64,000 nucleotides of DNA. Origin: Azonexus hydrophilus (lineage in GTDB: Bacteria > Pseudomonadota > Gammaproteobacteria > Burkholderiales > Rhodocyclaceae). This document shows, one piece after another, positions 1 to 7,948 of this stretch. The notes under the pieces were generated by a model that was not told the DNA's origin, searched no databases, and saw only the letters and a list, made by a program, of their open reading frames with translations. The stretch lies in NCBI RefSeq assembly GCF_001956855.1, contig NZ_MTHD01000004.1, positions 398,492 to 462,491 of the forward strand. Direction: 5' to 3'. The position numbers and the translations under genes are program-made. Numbering within the stretch: position 1 is the stretch's first letter; every line of letters starts with the position of its first letter.

Positions 1-135
1 TGCCACGACCATGACGAAGCCGTAGAACATGATCAAAACAATTGCGGCCAAGGTCCAGGCAAAGCGTCCCCTCCTGGCGACCAGCTCCTGGAATTTGGGA
101 TTGACCCGCATCCTTTCGTACATCACGCTGCTCAT
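1..135 (-). CDS. DUF485 family membrane protein (YjcH-like), N-terminal part only
   Basis: The reading frame starts at the ATG on the minus strand at 135 and runs off the left edge, so only the first 45 residues are seen. They begin MSSVMYERMRVNPKFQELV and lead into a hydrophobic helix (AWTLAAIVLIMFYGFVMVV). This matches the start of DUF485 proteins, small two-helix membrane proteins usually encoded just upstream of an acetate/cation symporter (actP). An AAGGAG ribosome binding site lies about 6 bases before the start. A perfect 14-bp AT palindrome (146-159) lies just upstream of that site. The symporter partner would be beyond the window and is not seen. Confidence 0.75.
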   Translation of the reverse strand, partial: MSSVMYERMRVNPKFQELVARRGRFAWTLAAIVLIMFYGFVMVVA

Positions 136-263
136 ATTGTTCTCCTTATTAATTAATAATTACCGAAAAAATCGGCGCAGGCATTGTATCTTATATAAGA
201 CACAACAACCTTACGGCGCGTGTAAGCTTTCGGGTTTGCACCTACTCAAGGAACACAAGAAAA

Positions 264-1040
264 ATGAGCAGCATCGATCTGGCGATTGACGGCGAAATCG
301 CCACCCTGACACTCAACAACCCGGGCAAGCTGAACGCCATCGATCTGTCCATGTGGCAGGCACTGTCGCAAAACATGGCCAATCTTGCGGTCGACCGCAA
401 GATTCGCTGCATTGTCATCCGTGGAGCCGGCGAAGACGCCTTCGCTGCTGGCGGCGATCTGGAGGAATTCGTCAGCGGCCGGGCAACGCTCGAACAGGCA
501 CTGCTCTATCATGGCGAAGTGGCCGCTGCGCTGAATGCCATCGCCGATTGCCCGCAACCGACCGTGGCACTGATCCGCGGTGCCTGCATCGGCGGCGGGC
601 TGGAAATCGCCGGTGCCTGCGATCTGCGCATCGCCGGCGAAAGCGCCCGCTTCGGCGCGCCGATCAACAAACTCGGTTTCTCGATGTACCCGGGCGAAAT
701 GGAAGGCCTGCTGCGCCTCGCCGGCCCGGCGGTGATCAAGGAAATCCTGCTCGAAGGCCGCATCCTCAACGCCCGCGAAGCCTGCGACAAAGGGCTGGTC
801 ACCCGCGTCGTACCGGAACCTCAGGTCAGCGACGAAGCCTACGCCACCGCCCGTCGCATCTGTCAGGGCGCACCGCTGGTTGCCGGCTGGCACAAGCAGT
901 GGATTCGCCGCCTGCTCGACGGCCGACCGCTGAGCGACGCCGAAAAGGCCGAGTCCTTCGCCTTCCTGGCGACCGAAGACTACAAGGAAGGGCTGTCTGC
1001 CTTCTTGGAAAAGCGCAAGCCGGTGTTCAAGGCGCGCTGA
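264..1040 (+). CDS. Enoyl-CoA hydratase/isomerase (crotonase) family protein
   Basis: 258 residues, the normal length of a single-domain crotonase. The oxyanion-hole motifs are visible: AFAAGGDL (59-66) and GACIGGGLEIAGACD (106-120). Glu114 matches the first catalytic Glu of enoyl-CoA hydratase. At the position of the second catalytic Glu the sequence reads FGAPINKLG, with Ile where a hydratase has Glu. A standard hydratase reaction is therefore doubtful, and isomerase, hydrolase or decarboxylase chemistry is possible. The start has an AAGGAA site 9 bases upstream. It is convergent with the malonate operon, 12 bases from its last gene. A link to malonate metabolism is only positional. Confidence 0.85.
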   Translation: MSSIDLAIDGEIATLTLNNPGKLNAIDLSMWQALSQNMANLAVDRKIRCIVIRGAGEDAFAAGGDLEEFVSGRATLEQALLYHGEVAAALNAIADCPQPTVALIRGACIGGGLEIAGACDLRIAGESARFGAPINKLGFSMYPGEMEGLLRLAGPAVIKEILLEGRILNAREACDKGLVTRVVPEPQVSDEAYATARRICQGAPLVAGWHKQWIRRLLDGRPLSDAEKAESFAFLATEDYKEGLSAFLEKRKPVFKAR

Positions 1041-1052
1041 AGCCGCCCCCGT

Positions 1053-1862
1053 TCAGTTGCTGTACAAGCTCCACAGCATCTTCACCGAGAGCAGTAGCAG
1101 CAAGCCGGCGAAAATACGGCGCAGTACGCGTATCGGCAGACGATGGGCCAACCGGGCACCGGATTGGGCAGTCAGGACACTGGCGAGCAGGATGATGCCC
1201 AGCCCAGGCAGATAGACGAAGCCAAGACTGCCCGGTGGCAGGCCTGCATGCCCCCAGCCGTTCCAGATGTAACCCAGGGTACCGCCGACAGCAATCGGCA
1301 GACCGACCGCCGCCGAGGTCCCGATCGCCTGATGCGGCCGTACGTTGCACCAGATCAGGAAAGGCACGGTCAGCGCACCGCCACCGATGGCAACCAGGCT
1401 GGAGAAGGCGCCGATCACACCGCCCGCCAGACTGAGGCCGGGCCAACCAGGCAGGCGGCGTCCCGGCTGCGGGCGCCGCTCGGCGATCATCTGCCCGGCG
1501 ACGAAGAGCATGAAGCCGACAAACAGGATCGACAGCGTCCGCGACGAGACGAAGGCAGCCAACTGGGCGCCGAGTAGCGTCCCGAGCAGGATACCCGGCG
1601 TCAGCCGGCGCATCACCGGCCACAGCACCGCCTGGTGGGCATGATGGGCACGCAGGCTGGACAAGGCGGTGAACAGGATGGTGGCCATTGAGGTCCCGAG
1701 CGCCAGATGCAGCACTTCACGGGCCGGAAAACCCTGTTCGGCAAACAGGATGGCCAGCATTGGCACCACCACCACGCCACCACCAACGCCGAGCAGGCCG
1801 GCGAAAAACCCGGCAACGCCCCCGGTCAGCAGATAGGCTGCAATCACCGCAAAGGACATCAT
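1053..1862 (-). CDS. TauE/SafE family membrane permease, last gene of the malonate operon
   Basis: About 269 residues if translation starts at the first of two tandem ATG codons (1862 or 1859), 7 bases after the mdcH stop and behind a GAGG motif. The protein is hydrophobic throughout, with the glycine-rich GGVAGFFAGLLGVGGGVVVVP repeat unit near the N-terminus and a second such unit near residue 175 (FSSLVAIGGGALTVPFL), as expected for the two-fold TauE/SafE permease architecture (about eight helices). The family exports or imports organic anions such as sulfite, sulfoacetate or other C2-C3 acids. Its place in the operon suggests an anion connected with malonate. A paralogue lies at 11827-12627. 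Confidence 0.85.
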   Translation of the reverse strand: MMSFAVIAAYLLTGGVAGFFAGLLGVGGGVVVVPMLAILFAEQGFPAREVLHLALGTSMATILFTALSSLRAHHAHQAVLWPVMRRLTPGILLGTLLGAQLAAFVSSRTLSILFVGFMLFVAGQMIAERRPQPGRRLPGWPGLSLAGGVIGAFSSLVAIGGGALTVPFLIWCNVRPHQAIGTSAAVGLPIAVGGTLGYIWNGWGHAGLPPGSLGFVYLPGLGIILLASVLTAQSGARLAHRLPIRVLRRIFAGLLLLLSVKMLWSLYSN

Positions 1863-1869
1863 GCCTCGC

Positions 1870-2784
1870 TCAGCCGGCGCATGATTCGATCCAGTGAACG
1901 ATGCCGTCATCACTACGGAAATCGTCGCAGGCCCGTGCCGGAATTTCCGGCGCCAGTTCGACAAACAGACGGGTCAGGGCATTGCCGGGGCCGATTTCGA
2001 GCACCGCATCCGGCTGTAGTTCGCGCACTGACTGCAGGCAGGCTGCCCAGTCCAGCAGTGTGGCGATCTGGCGCCCCAGCGCGGCGAGCGCCGGGCGTAC
2101 CGTGCGCGCCGCCGTCCCGTCGACAGCGCCAAGGACCGGAAAGGCCAAGCGGCCATCGGGCATGTGCGCCAGACGCTCGGCAAAAGCCACCGCAGCACCA
2201 GCCAGCAAGGGGGTGTGCGATGGCGTCTGCACCGCCAGCGGGACCAATCGGCTGGCGCCGGCCGCCAGCAGGCGCTCGGTGATGCTGGCAATACCGGACC
2301 GTGGCCCGGCCAGCACCAGGTGGCGCGGCGCATTGCGGATCGCCACCGCCAGTCCGGCCTCGGCGGCCAGGCTTGCAACCAGCGCTTCATCGAGCCCGAG
2401 CACGGCCAGCATGCCGTGCTCGCCGGCAGCGGCAGCATCCATCAAGGCCGCCCGCTCAGCACACAGGGCGACGCCGTCGCTGGCGGAAAATGCCCCGGCA
2501 GCGCAGCAGGCCGCCATCTCGCCCAGCGAATAGCCGGCGGCACAGATTGGTCGCGGCAAACGGTCGCGCAGACGGTGCCAGGACATCATCTGCTGGGCAA
2601 AGATCAACGGCTGGGCGATCCGGTTGCGGGCAAGCATTTCCGGGCTTGGCAGCTGGCCTTCGCCGATGGCCGGCAAAGCCCGAAGCAAGGCGGCACGCAG
2701 TTCCCCGGCAACACCATGGTCAACCTGCCGCCAGTGTTCCGGCGTCTGCCCACCCTGGCCGCTGAAGAGGAGGGCAAGACGCAT
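1870..2784 (-). CDS. mdcH: Malonate decarboxylase epsilon subunit, malonyl-CoA:ACP transacylase
   Basis: 304 residues, a FabD-like acyltransferase. The N-terminal LLFSGQGGQ motif and the nucleophile elbow GYSLGEMAA (Ser near residue 91) are present, as is a later SHTPLL histidine motif. In the malonate decarboxylase system MdcH loads malonate onto the acyl-carrier subunit to start the catalytic cycle. The start at 2784 was chosen because it lies one base after the mdcB stop and opens directly on the conserved MRLALLFSGQGGQ. Neighbours on both sides are malonate genes, which makes fatty-acid FabD unlikely. Confidence 0.93.
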   Translation of the reverse strand: MRLALLFSGQGGQTPEHWRQVDHGVAGELRAALLRALPAIGEGQLPSPEMLARNRIAQPLIFAQQMMSWHRLRDRLPRPICAAGYSLGEMAACCAAGAFSASDGVALCAERAALMDAAAAGEHGMLAVLGLDEALVASLAAEAGLAVAIRNAPRHLVLAGPRSGIASITERLLAAGASRLVPLAVQTPSHTPLLAGAAVAFAERLAHMPDGRLAFPVLGAVDGTAARTVRPALAALGRQIATLLDWAACLQSVRELQPDAVLEIGPGNALTRLFVELAPEIPARACDDFRSDDGIVHWIESCAG

Positions 2785-2785
2785 G

Positions 2786-3679
2786 TCAGTACAGGCCGTC
2801 CACTTCGGCCAGGAACAAGGTGACACCGAGCAGATCGGCGCTGCCACCGGGACTCAGCCGACGGGCGACGAAAGCGCGGTCGATGGCGACTGCATGAGCG
2901 CGCCAGTCAGTGGCCAGGACTCCGCCGACGGCGAGAAAACCGGCGGCCAGCTGACGGCCGAAGCTCAGTCCCTGGCGACCACCACGCCACAGCAGATTGC
3001 TGTCATCCAGCCCGGCCATCAGCGTGAACAAGGCCTGTATCGCAGCCCGTTCGCTATCGCCGGTTTCGGTCAGAATCCGGCGATAGGCCGGGAGGCCAAG
3101 TTCCAAAGCCGCCGGGAAACCGGCCGCCGCTTCCTGACGGGCGCCGCCGCAGCCGTATCGACGGGCAACGATCAGACCGTGGCTGGCGGCATCTGCAGCT
3201 GTCGATGCCGCCAAGCCGTCCAGGATTTCCCTGCCCCACCGCTCACTGACCATCCGGCACACAGCCGCCGCTTCCAGTTTTTCACCGGTAGCGGCGAGCA
3301 GGCCGCTCGCCGCACAGAGCAGGCCGAGATTGAAAATGGCGCCGCGATGCGTATTGACGCCCCCGGTAGCCGTCAACATGCGCTGTTCGGCGGCGATGCC
3401 GAGTGCCTGCAAAGGCGCCAGCGCAGGCGCCTGCAGGCCACATTCCGCGATGGCAGGGAAGTAGTCACGTAGCGCATGCAGGCTGCGGACGAAGGTGACG
3501 AAATCCATGTCGTCATGACTGCCCACGCTATCCGGACAGACCAGCCCGGGCTTGGGCGCCAGCGCTGCCTCACGGTACAGGCTGCGAATGGCCAGCCGGC
3601 CGATCCGTGCCGGCGCAACGGCCATGTCAACCGGCTCGACCTGATGGGACGCTGTCGTCAGCAGGGCGGATTCAGACAT
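2786..3679 (-). CDS. mdcB: Triphosphoribosyl-dephospho-CoA synthase
   Basis: 297 residues, CitG/MdcB family. It makes 2'-(5''-triphosphoribosyl)-3'-dephospho-CoA from ATP and dephospho-CoA, the precursor of the unusual prosthetic group on MdcC. Typical motifs include REAALAPKPGLVCPDSVGSH near the N-terminus, where Pro-Gly-Leu-Val is the family hallmark, followed by the TGGVNTHRGAIFNLG stretch. The start MSESALL at 3679 overlaps the end of mdcG by 8 bases, so the two are translationally linked. The order G-B-H resembles that of Acinetobacter malonate operons. Confidence 0.93.
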   Translation of the reverse strand: MSESALLTTASHQVEPVDMAVAPARIGRLAIRSLYREAALAPKPGLVCPDSVGSHDDMDFVTFVRSLHALRDYFPAIAECGLQAPALAPLQALGIAAEQRMLTATGGVNTHRGAIFNLGLLCAASGLLAATGEKLEAAAVCRMVSERWGREILDGLAASTAADAASHGLIVARRYGCGGARQEAAAGFPAALELGLPAYRRILTETGDSERAAIQALFTLMAGLDDSNLLWRGGRQGLSFGRQLAAGFLAVGGVLATDWRAHAVAIDRAFVARRLSPGGSADLLGVTLFLAEVDGLY

Positions 3680-4337
3680 GGCAGGGCTCCGGCAGCAAGG
3701 TAGCGATGAGGTTTTCCAGAGGCTGCAGGCCAACTTCCCGCGACCCTTTGACGAGCACCGGGGCGGCCGGGGTTTTCTGCTTGGCAAGAATCTCGCGCCA
3801 GGCGACGGCCCGACCACCGGGAAAGCGGATTTCGCCATCGAGCTGGCAGCTCAAGCCTTCCGCCGCACGCTGCAGGGCCGCCAGCATGGTCTCGAATTGC
3901 GCCGGCGTAGTCACATCGCAGATCAGATCGATATCGGAACCGGCATGACGGTAGGCCTCACCACTCAAGGCCTCCCAAGCCAGCGAACCGTAGACGCCAA
4001 GCGTCGCCGAGCAAATCTCGGCCCGCCCGGCCAACTCACGCAGTGGCGCGGCCTGATCGGCCGGCAGGCGGGGCAGGCAGTCGGCGACAGCCAGCGCTGG
4101 CCGGCGGCGGGCAATGGCAGCCGGCGCAACAAGGATCGCCAGGCGCTGCCGATTGAAAGCCTGCGGCAGGGCCAGACCGAGCAACAGTGCCTGGTCATCC
4201 GGCTGGCGAGCCACCACCAGCGGCCGACCGGCTGCAATCCACCGTTCGGCAGCCAGCCAGAGCGGCGAGCCAACGGCAGCGCAGGGAGAATCCCAGGCTG
4301 CCTCCGGATGGAGATAGACGAGATCGTGGCGGCGCAT
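3672..4337 (-). CDS. mdcG: Phosphoribosyl-dephospho-CoA transferase (malonate decarboxylase holo-ACP synthase)
   Basis: 221 residues. The nucleotidyltransferase active-site motif YGSLAWEAL followed by AGSDIDLICDV (two Asp of a GS...DxD metal site) is clear. MdcG transfers the prosthetic group made by MdcB to a serine of MdcC, converting it to the active carrier. It starts three bases after the mdcE stop and overlaps mdcB at its end. The length is close to the family norm. Confidence 0.93.
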   Translation of the reverse strand: MRRHDLVYLHPEAAWDSPCAAVGSPLWLAAERWIAAGRPLVVARQPDDQALLLGLALPQAFNRQRLAILVAPAAIARRRPALAVADCLPRLPADQAAPLRELAGRAEICSATLGVYGSLAWEALSGEAYRHAGSDIDLICDVTTPAQFETMLAALQRAAEGLSCQLDGEIRFPGGRAVAWREILAKQKTPAAPVLVKGSREVGLQPLENLIATLLPEPCHV

Positions 4338-4340
4338 GAT

Positions 4341-5063
4341 TCAGGCGCCGGCGGTCGCGTTCTGCACAGTCGTGGCAATGTCCGACGCCAGCAGGCGGCC
4401 GCCGCGACTCAGGCCTGTGCCCTGACGCTGGTCACCGGCACTCACCGCCTTCCGGGCCGCGCTCAGGGCATCATCGAGCAAGTCCGCCGACGGCACCGGC
4501 CAGATGGCCGCGATGCCACCCATGCGCACATAGCTCCCGGCACCGGGCGCGAAGATCGGGGACGTTCCCGCCAGTTCGACCAGGCGTTCGTGGGCGATCT
4601 TGGTCACCCGCGACATCGCCCGCAGATCCATCACCCGCACCTGGGCATCGGCCAGCGCATAAGCCTGATCGGCCATCAGCCCGAAGGAAAGGAAACCGCC
4701 GCTGACGGCATTGGCGGTAACCAGACTGAGCGAGGGATGGCCCTGACGCCGGGCGAAATCGACACAACTGGCCAGATGCGCCAGCGAGCCGTTCAGGCAC
4801 AGCAATTCCTGGCTGCGCGACAGCGCCTGGCCGCTGGTATCGACGAGAAAGACCAGCGGCCGGCCGGGATGCCGCTCGACGGTGTCGAGGACGAAACCGG
4901 ACAGGGCCAGTGCCATGGCGTGGTCAATCGCCGCCGCGTCGGTGGTGCCGAGCACGGCGACCGTACCCTGGGCAGTCGTTGCTTCACCGGTGATCACCTG
5001 GTTGGCAACGGCGACCGTGTGACCGGCCGGGAACAGCGCGTCGAGAATGTCGTTGAGGCTCAT
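4341..5063 (-). CDS. mdcE: Malonate decarboxylase gamma subunit
   Basis: 240 residues, a carboxyltransferase-like subunit that pairs with MdcD to decarboxylate malonyl-S-ACP to acetyl-S-ACP. It opens MSLNDILDALFPAGHTVAV and carries the crotonase-like stretch TANAVSGGFLSFGLMADQAYAL. The ATG overlaps the last four bases of mdcD (ATGA), a common arrangement for subunits made in equal amounts. Confidence 0.93.
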   Translation of the reverse strand: MSLNDILDALFPAGHTVAVANQVITGEATTAQGTVAVLGTTDAAAIDHAMALALSGFVLDTVERHPGRPLVFLVDTSGQALSRSQELLCLNGSLAHLASCVDFARRQGHPSLSLVTANAVSGGFLSFGLMADQAYALADAQVRVMDLRAMSRVTKIAHERLVELAGTSPIFAPGAGSYVRMGGIAAIWPVPSADLLDDALSAARKAVSAGDQRQGTGLSRGGRLLASDIATTVQNATAGA

Positions 5064-5962
5064 GTCGGTAGTCCTTCCTTCAAGGCGACCAGGCTGTCGC
5101 GGTCAAGCAGCGGCACGCTGTCCGGCCGGGCGATGCCGAGCGCCGCCCAGACCTGAAGGCCATCGCGGTACGTGGCGTAGGCGGCGAGACGGTTTTCCAG
5201 TACCTGCTGGCTGGCCCGCAGTTGGGCGAGACCCGGCGCGGCTTCCTGCCAGCCGGCAAGAAGTTTGGCGACGCCGGTACGAAAGGCCGGGATGTCGTCT
5301 TCCACCAGCTCGGCGCAATCGCCCATCAGGTAGCGATGCTTGCCGCCGGTGACGCGCCAGACCAGCGCACGGTCCTTGGCGTCGAATTCCTCGACACCGG
5401 CGACCGTTTCGATGACTTCCGGGCCGGACAGCGCCAGCCGGCCCTCTTCCGAGATGATGATGGCCGAACATAGCTTGGCGACGATGCCCATGCCACCAAA
5501 GGCGCCGCAACTGCCACCGACCAGTGCGATGACCGGGACTCCGGCCGCGCGGGCGTCGAGCACGGCGCGCATGATTTCGGAAATGGCGATCAATCCGGCA
5601 TTGGCTTCATGCAGCCGGACGCCGCCGGAATCGATCAGGAACAGCACGGCGGCCGGCTTTTCCTGCACCGCGCGACGGAGCAGGCCGACGATCTTGGCGC
5701 CGTGGATTTCTCCGACCGCGCCACCCATGAACTGGCCTTCCTGGGCGATGGCAAAAATCGGCTTTTTTTCCAGTTGACCGTAGCAAACAACCACTCCGTC
5801 ATCAAAGGCACCGGGCAGGTCGAGCATGGCCAGATGCGGGCTGGGTTGCGATTCGGCTGGCGGCAGGATTTCGGCAAAGCTGCCGGGATCAAGCAGGCCG
5901 GCCAGGCGAGCCCGCGCTGTCGCCTCGAACCAGCTGTGGCGTGAAGCAAGCGACGGGATCAT
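5060..5962 (-). CDS. mdcD: Malonate decarboxylase beta subunit
   Basis: 300 residues, resembling the carboxyltransferase beta chain of acetyl-CoA carboxylase. Key stretches are FAIAQEGQFMGGAVGEIHGAK, LIDSGGVRLHEANAGL and ALVGGSCGAFGGMGI, which form the acyl-thioester pocket. With MdcE it forms the decarboxylase core. The start at 5962 overlaps the mdcC stop (ATGA). No biotin carrier gene is present nearby, in keeping with the biotin-independent enzyme. Confidence 0.94.
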   Translation of the reverse strand: MIPSLASRHSWFEATARARLAGLLDPGSFAEILPPAESQPSPHLAMLDLPGAFDDGVVVCYGQLEKKPIFAIAQEGQFMGGAVGEIHGAKIVGLLRRAVQEKPAAVLFLIDSGGVRLHEANAGLIAISEIMRAVLDARAAGVPVIALVGGSCGAFGGMGIVAKLCSAIIISEEGRLALSGPEVIETVAGVEEFDAKDRALVWRVTGGKHRYLMGDCAELVEDDIPAFRTGVAKLLAGWQEAAPGLAQLRASQQVLENRLAAYATYRDGLQVWAALGIARPDSVPLLDRDSLVALKEGLPT

Positions 5963-6273
5963 TGGGCACCTCCCTGATATTCGGCCAGCGCCTGGGCCAG
6001 ACGCAAGGTGACGACAGCGGGCGTCGCCCCCATGTCGTTGATCGCGATCTCGGTACCCCCGGCCGCGTGGCCGGCAGCAAAGCTGCCGAGCACCGCCTGC
6101 CAGGTGTCGCCAAAGCCGCGCGCCGAGGTCTTGATGCTGACCCGGCAAGCGGCCGGCTCACTGCCGGTCTTGATCAGGATTTCCAGGTTACCGGAACCGA
6201 CCACGCCACACAGTGCGGGATCGGCAACGCGGGAAACCGGCTTGGAAGCAAAACGAAAGTCGAGTGTTTCCAT
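5959..6273 (-). CDS. mdcC: Malonate decarboxylase acyl carrier protein (delta subunit)
   Basis: 104 residues, starting at METLDFRFASKPV (ATG at 6273), five bases after the mdcA stop. The segment CGVVGSGNLEILI contains the serine that is expected to carry the phosphoribosyl-dephospho-CoA prosthetic group, by analogy with characterised MdcC/CitD proteins. The length is typical. It is the mobile carrier on which malonate is bound as a thioester and decarboxylated. Confidence 0.92.
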   Translation of the reverse strand: METLDFRFASKPVSRVADPALCGVVGSGNLEILIKTGSEPAACRVSIKTSARGFGDTWQAVLGSFAAGHAAGGTEIAINDMGATPAVVTLRLAQALAEYQGGAQ

Positions 6274-6278
6274 GGTGG

Positions 6279-7931
6279 TCACCAGTTGCGGAAGCGTGAA
6301 GGGGGGGCGTACAGGCCGCCCGACCAGCGCACCAGATCCTTGACGGAACGGGCAGCAAGCAGGTCGCGCGTCGCCTGACGCGGATCGATGCCGAGGTCTT
6401 CGGCGCGGCGGATGATGCCGCGGTCGCGCAGGTTCTCGACCATCGCCTTGTCGCGCGCCATGCCCACCGGCGTAAAGCCGGCGACACCGCGAATTGCCTG
6501 CTCGCGCTCTTCCGGCGAGCGGCAGAGCAGCAGGTTGGCGATGCCTTCCTCGGTGACGATGTGGCTGACGTCGTCGCCGTAGATCATGATCGGCGGCAGT
6601 TCGGCACCCATCATTTTCTGCAGCTTCCACGCGTCGAGCTCCTCGACGAAAACCGGCGCCATGTGCTCGCGGAAGGTTTCGACCATCTGCACGACCAGCT
6701 TGCGGCCGCGAATGGCGTTCGGCCCGGCCGCCTCGCGCCCGGCTTTCAGCCAGGCCGGGCTGGCGTGACGCCGGCCGTGCGGATCGGACCCCATGTTCGG
6801 CGCGCCGCCGAAGCCGGTGATCCGCCCCAGCGTCGCCGTCGAACTGTTGCCGGCCAGGTCCATCTGCAGGGTCGAACCGATGAACATGTCGCAGGCGTAG
6901 AGGCCGGCCGTCTGGCTGAACGCCCGGTTGGAACGCATACTGCCATCGGCGCCGGTGAAGAAGACGTCGGAACGGGCCGAGATGTAGGCGTCCATGCCGA
7001 CTTCCGAACCGAAGCAGTGCACCGATTCGACGAATCCGGATTCGATCGCCGGAATCAGCGTCGGATGCGGATTGAGCGCCCAGTGCGTGCAGATCTTGCC
7101 TTTCAGGCCCAGGTCGGCGGCGTAGGTCGGCAGCAGCAGCTCGATCGCCGCCGTGTCGAAGCCGATGCCGTGGTTCAGGCGCGTCACACCGTACTCGGCG
7201 TAGATGCCCTTGATCGCCATCATCGCCATCAGCACCTGCACTTCGGTGATCTGTGCCGGGTCGCGGGTGAACAACGGCTCGATGTAGTTCGGCTTCGGCG
7301 CCAACACCGTGAAATCGACCCAGTCGGCCGGCACGTCCACACGCGGCAGCTTGTCGAGGCGCTCATTGACCTGGGCGATGACGATGCCGCCCTTGAAGGC
7401 AGTGGCCTCGACAATGGCCGGCGTGTCTTCGGTGTTCGGCCCGAGGTAGAGATTGCCGTCGGCATCCGCCGCCTGCGCCGCGATCAGCGCGACATTCGGC
7501 GTCAGATCCATGAAGTAGCGGCCGAACAGTTCGAGATAGGTATGAATCGCCCCGATCTCGATGCGCTGTTCCTGGACCAGCTTGGCCAGGCGGGCGCCCT
7601 GCGGGCCGCTGAAAGAAAAGTCGAGGCGGTTTGCCAGGCCACGCTCGAAAAGGTCCACATGGCTTGGAAGCGCCAGGACAGACTGGACCATCTGGAGTTG
7701 ATTGATACGCGCCGGATCGCAGTCGGCCAGCGACTCGGCAAGGAAGTCGGCCTGCTTCTGGTTGTTGCCTTCGAGGCAGACGCGGTCGCCGGGCTGGATG
7801 ACCGCTTCCAGCAGGTCGATGATGCGTTCGGCCGGGATCGCCTTGCCGAGGCCGAGACCGGCCGCCCTTTCGAGGCGGCGGCGGCGGCTCTGGCGCAAGC
7901 TGTCCCAGTTGCGGGAGAGAGGTGCGTTCAT
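6279..7931 (-). CDS. mdcA: Malonate decarboxylase alpha subunit, acetyl-S-ACP:malonate ACP transferase
   Basis: 550 residues, full length for MdcA. It is a CoA-transferase-fold enzyme that exchanges acetate for malonate on the MdcC prosthetic group. Recognisable stretches are RVCLEGNNQKQADFLAESL near residue 50, the GFGGAPNMGSDPHGRRHAS region and a C-terminal TPVGMARDKAMVENL. The start MNAPLSRNWDSLR at 7931 was chosen because it opens on the family N-terminus, 17 bases after dctM. It is the first of the decarboxylase genes and follows the transporter genes in what looks like one transcript. Confidence 0.95.
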   Translation of the reverse strand: MNAPLSRNWDSLRQSRRRRLERAAGLGLGKAIPAERIIDLLEAVIQPGDRVCLEGNNQKQADFLAESLADCDPARINQLQMVQSVLALPSHVDLFERGLANRLDFSFSGPQGARLAKLVQEQRIEIGAIHTYLELFGRYFMDLTPNVALIAAQAADADGNLYLGPNTEDTPAIVEATAFKGGIVIAQVNERLDKLPRVDVPADWVDFTVLAPKPNYIEPLFTRDPAQITEVQVLMAMMAIKGIYAEYGVTRLNHGIGFDTAAIELLLPTYAADLGLKGKICTHWALNPHPTLIPAIESGFVESVHCFGSEVGMDAYISARSDVFFTGADGSMRSNRAFSQTAGLYACDMFIGSTLQMDLAGNSSTATLGRITGFGGAPNMGSDPHGRRHASPAWLKAGREAAGPNAIRGRKLVVQMVETFREHMAPVFVEELDAWKLQKMMGAELPPIMIYGDDVSHIVTEEGIANLLLCRSPEEREQAIRGVAGFTPVGMARDKAMVENLRDRGIIRRAEDLGIDPRQATRDLLAARSVKDLVRWSGGLYAPPSRFRNW

Positions 7932-7948
7932 GATGATCTTTCCGTCAC

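Noticed and set aside
3678..5156. Long plus-strand open frame of 492 residues
   Set aside because: It lies opposite mdcG and mdcE, is rich in Arg, Gln and Gly and has no family features; a GC-rich shadow.
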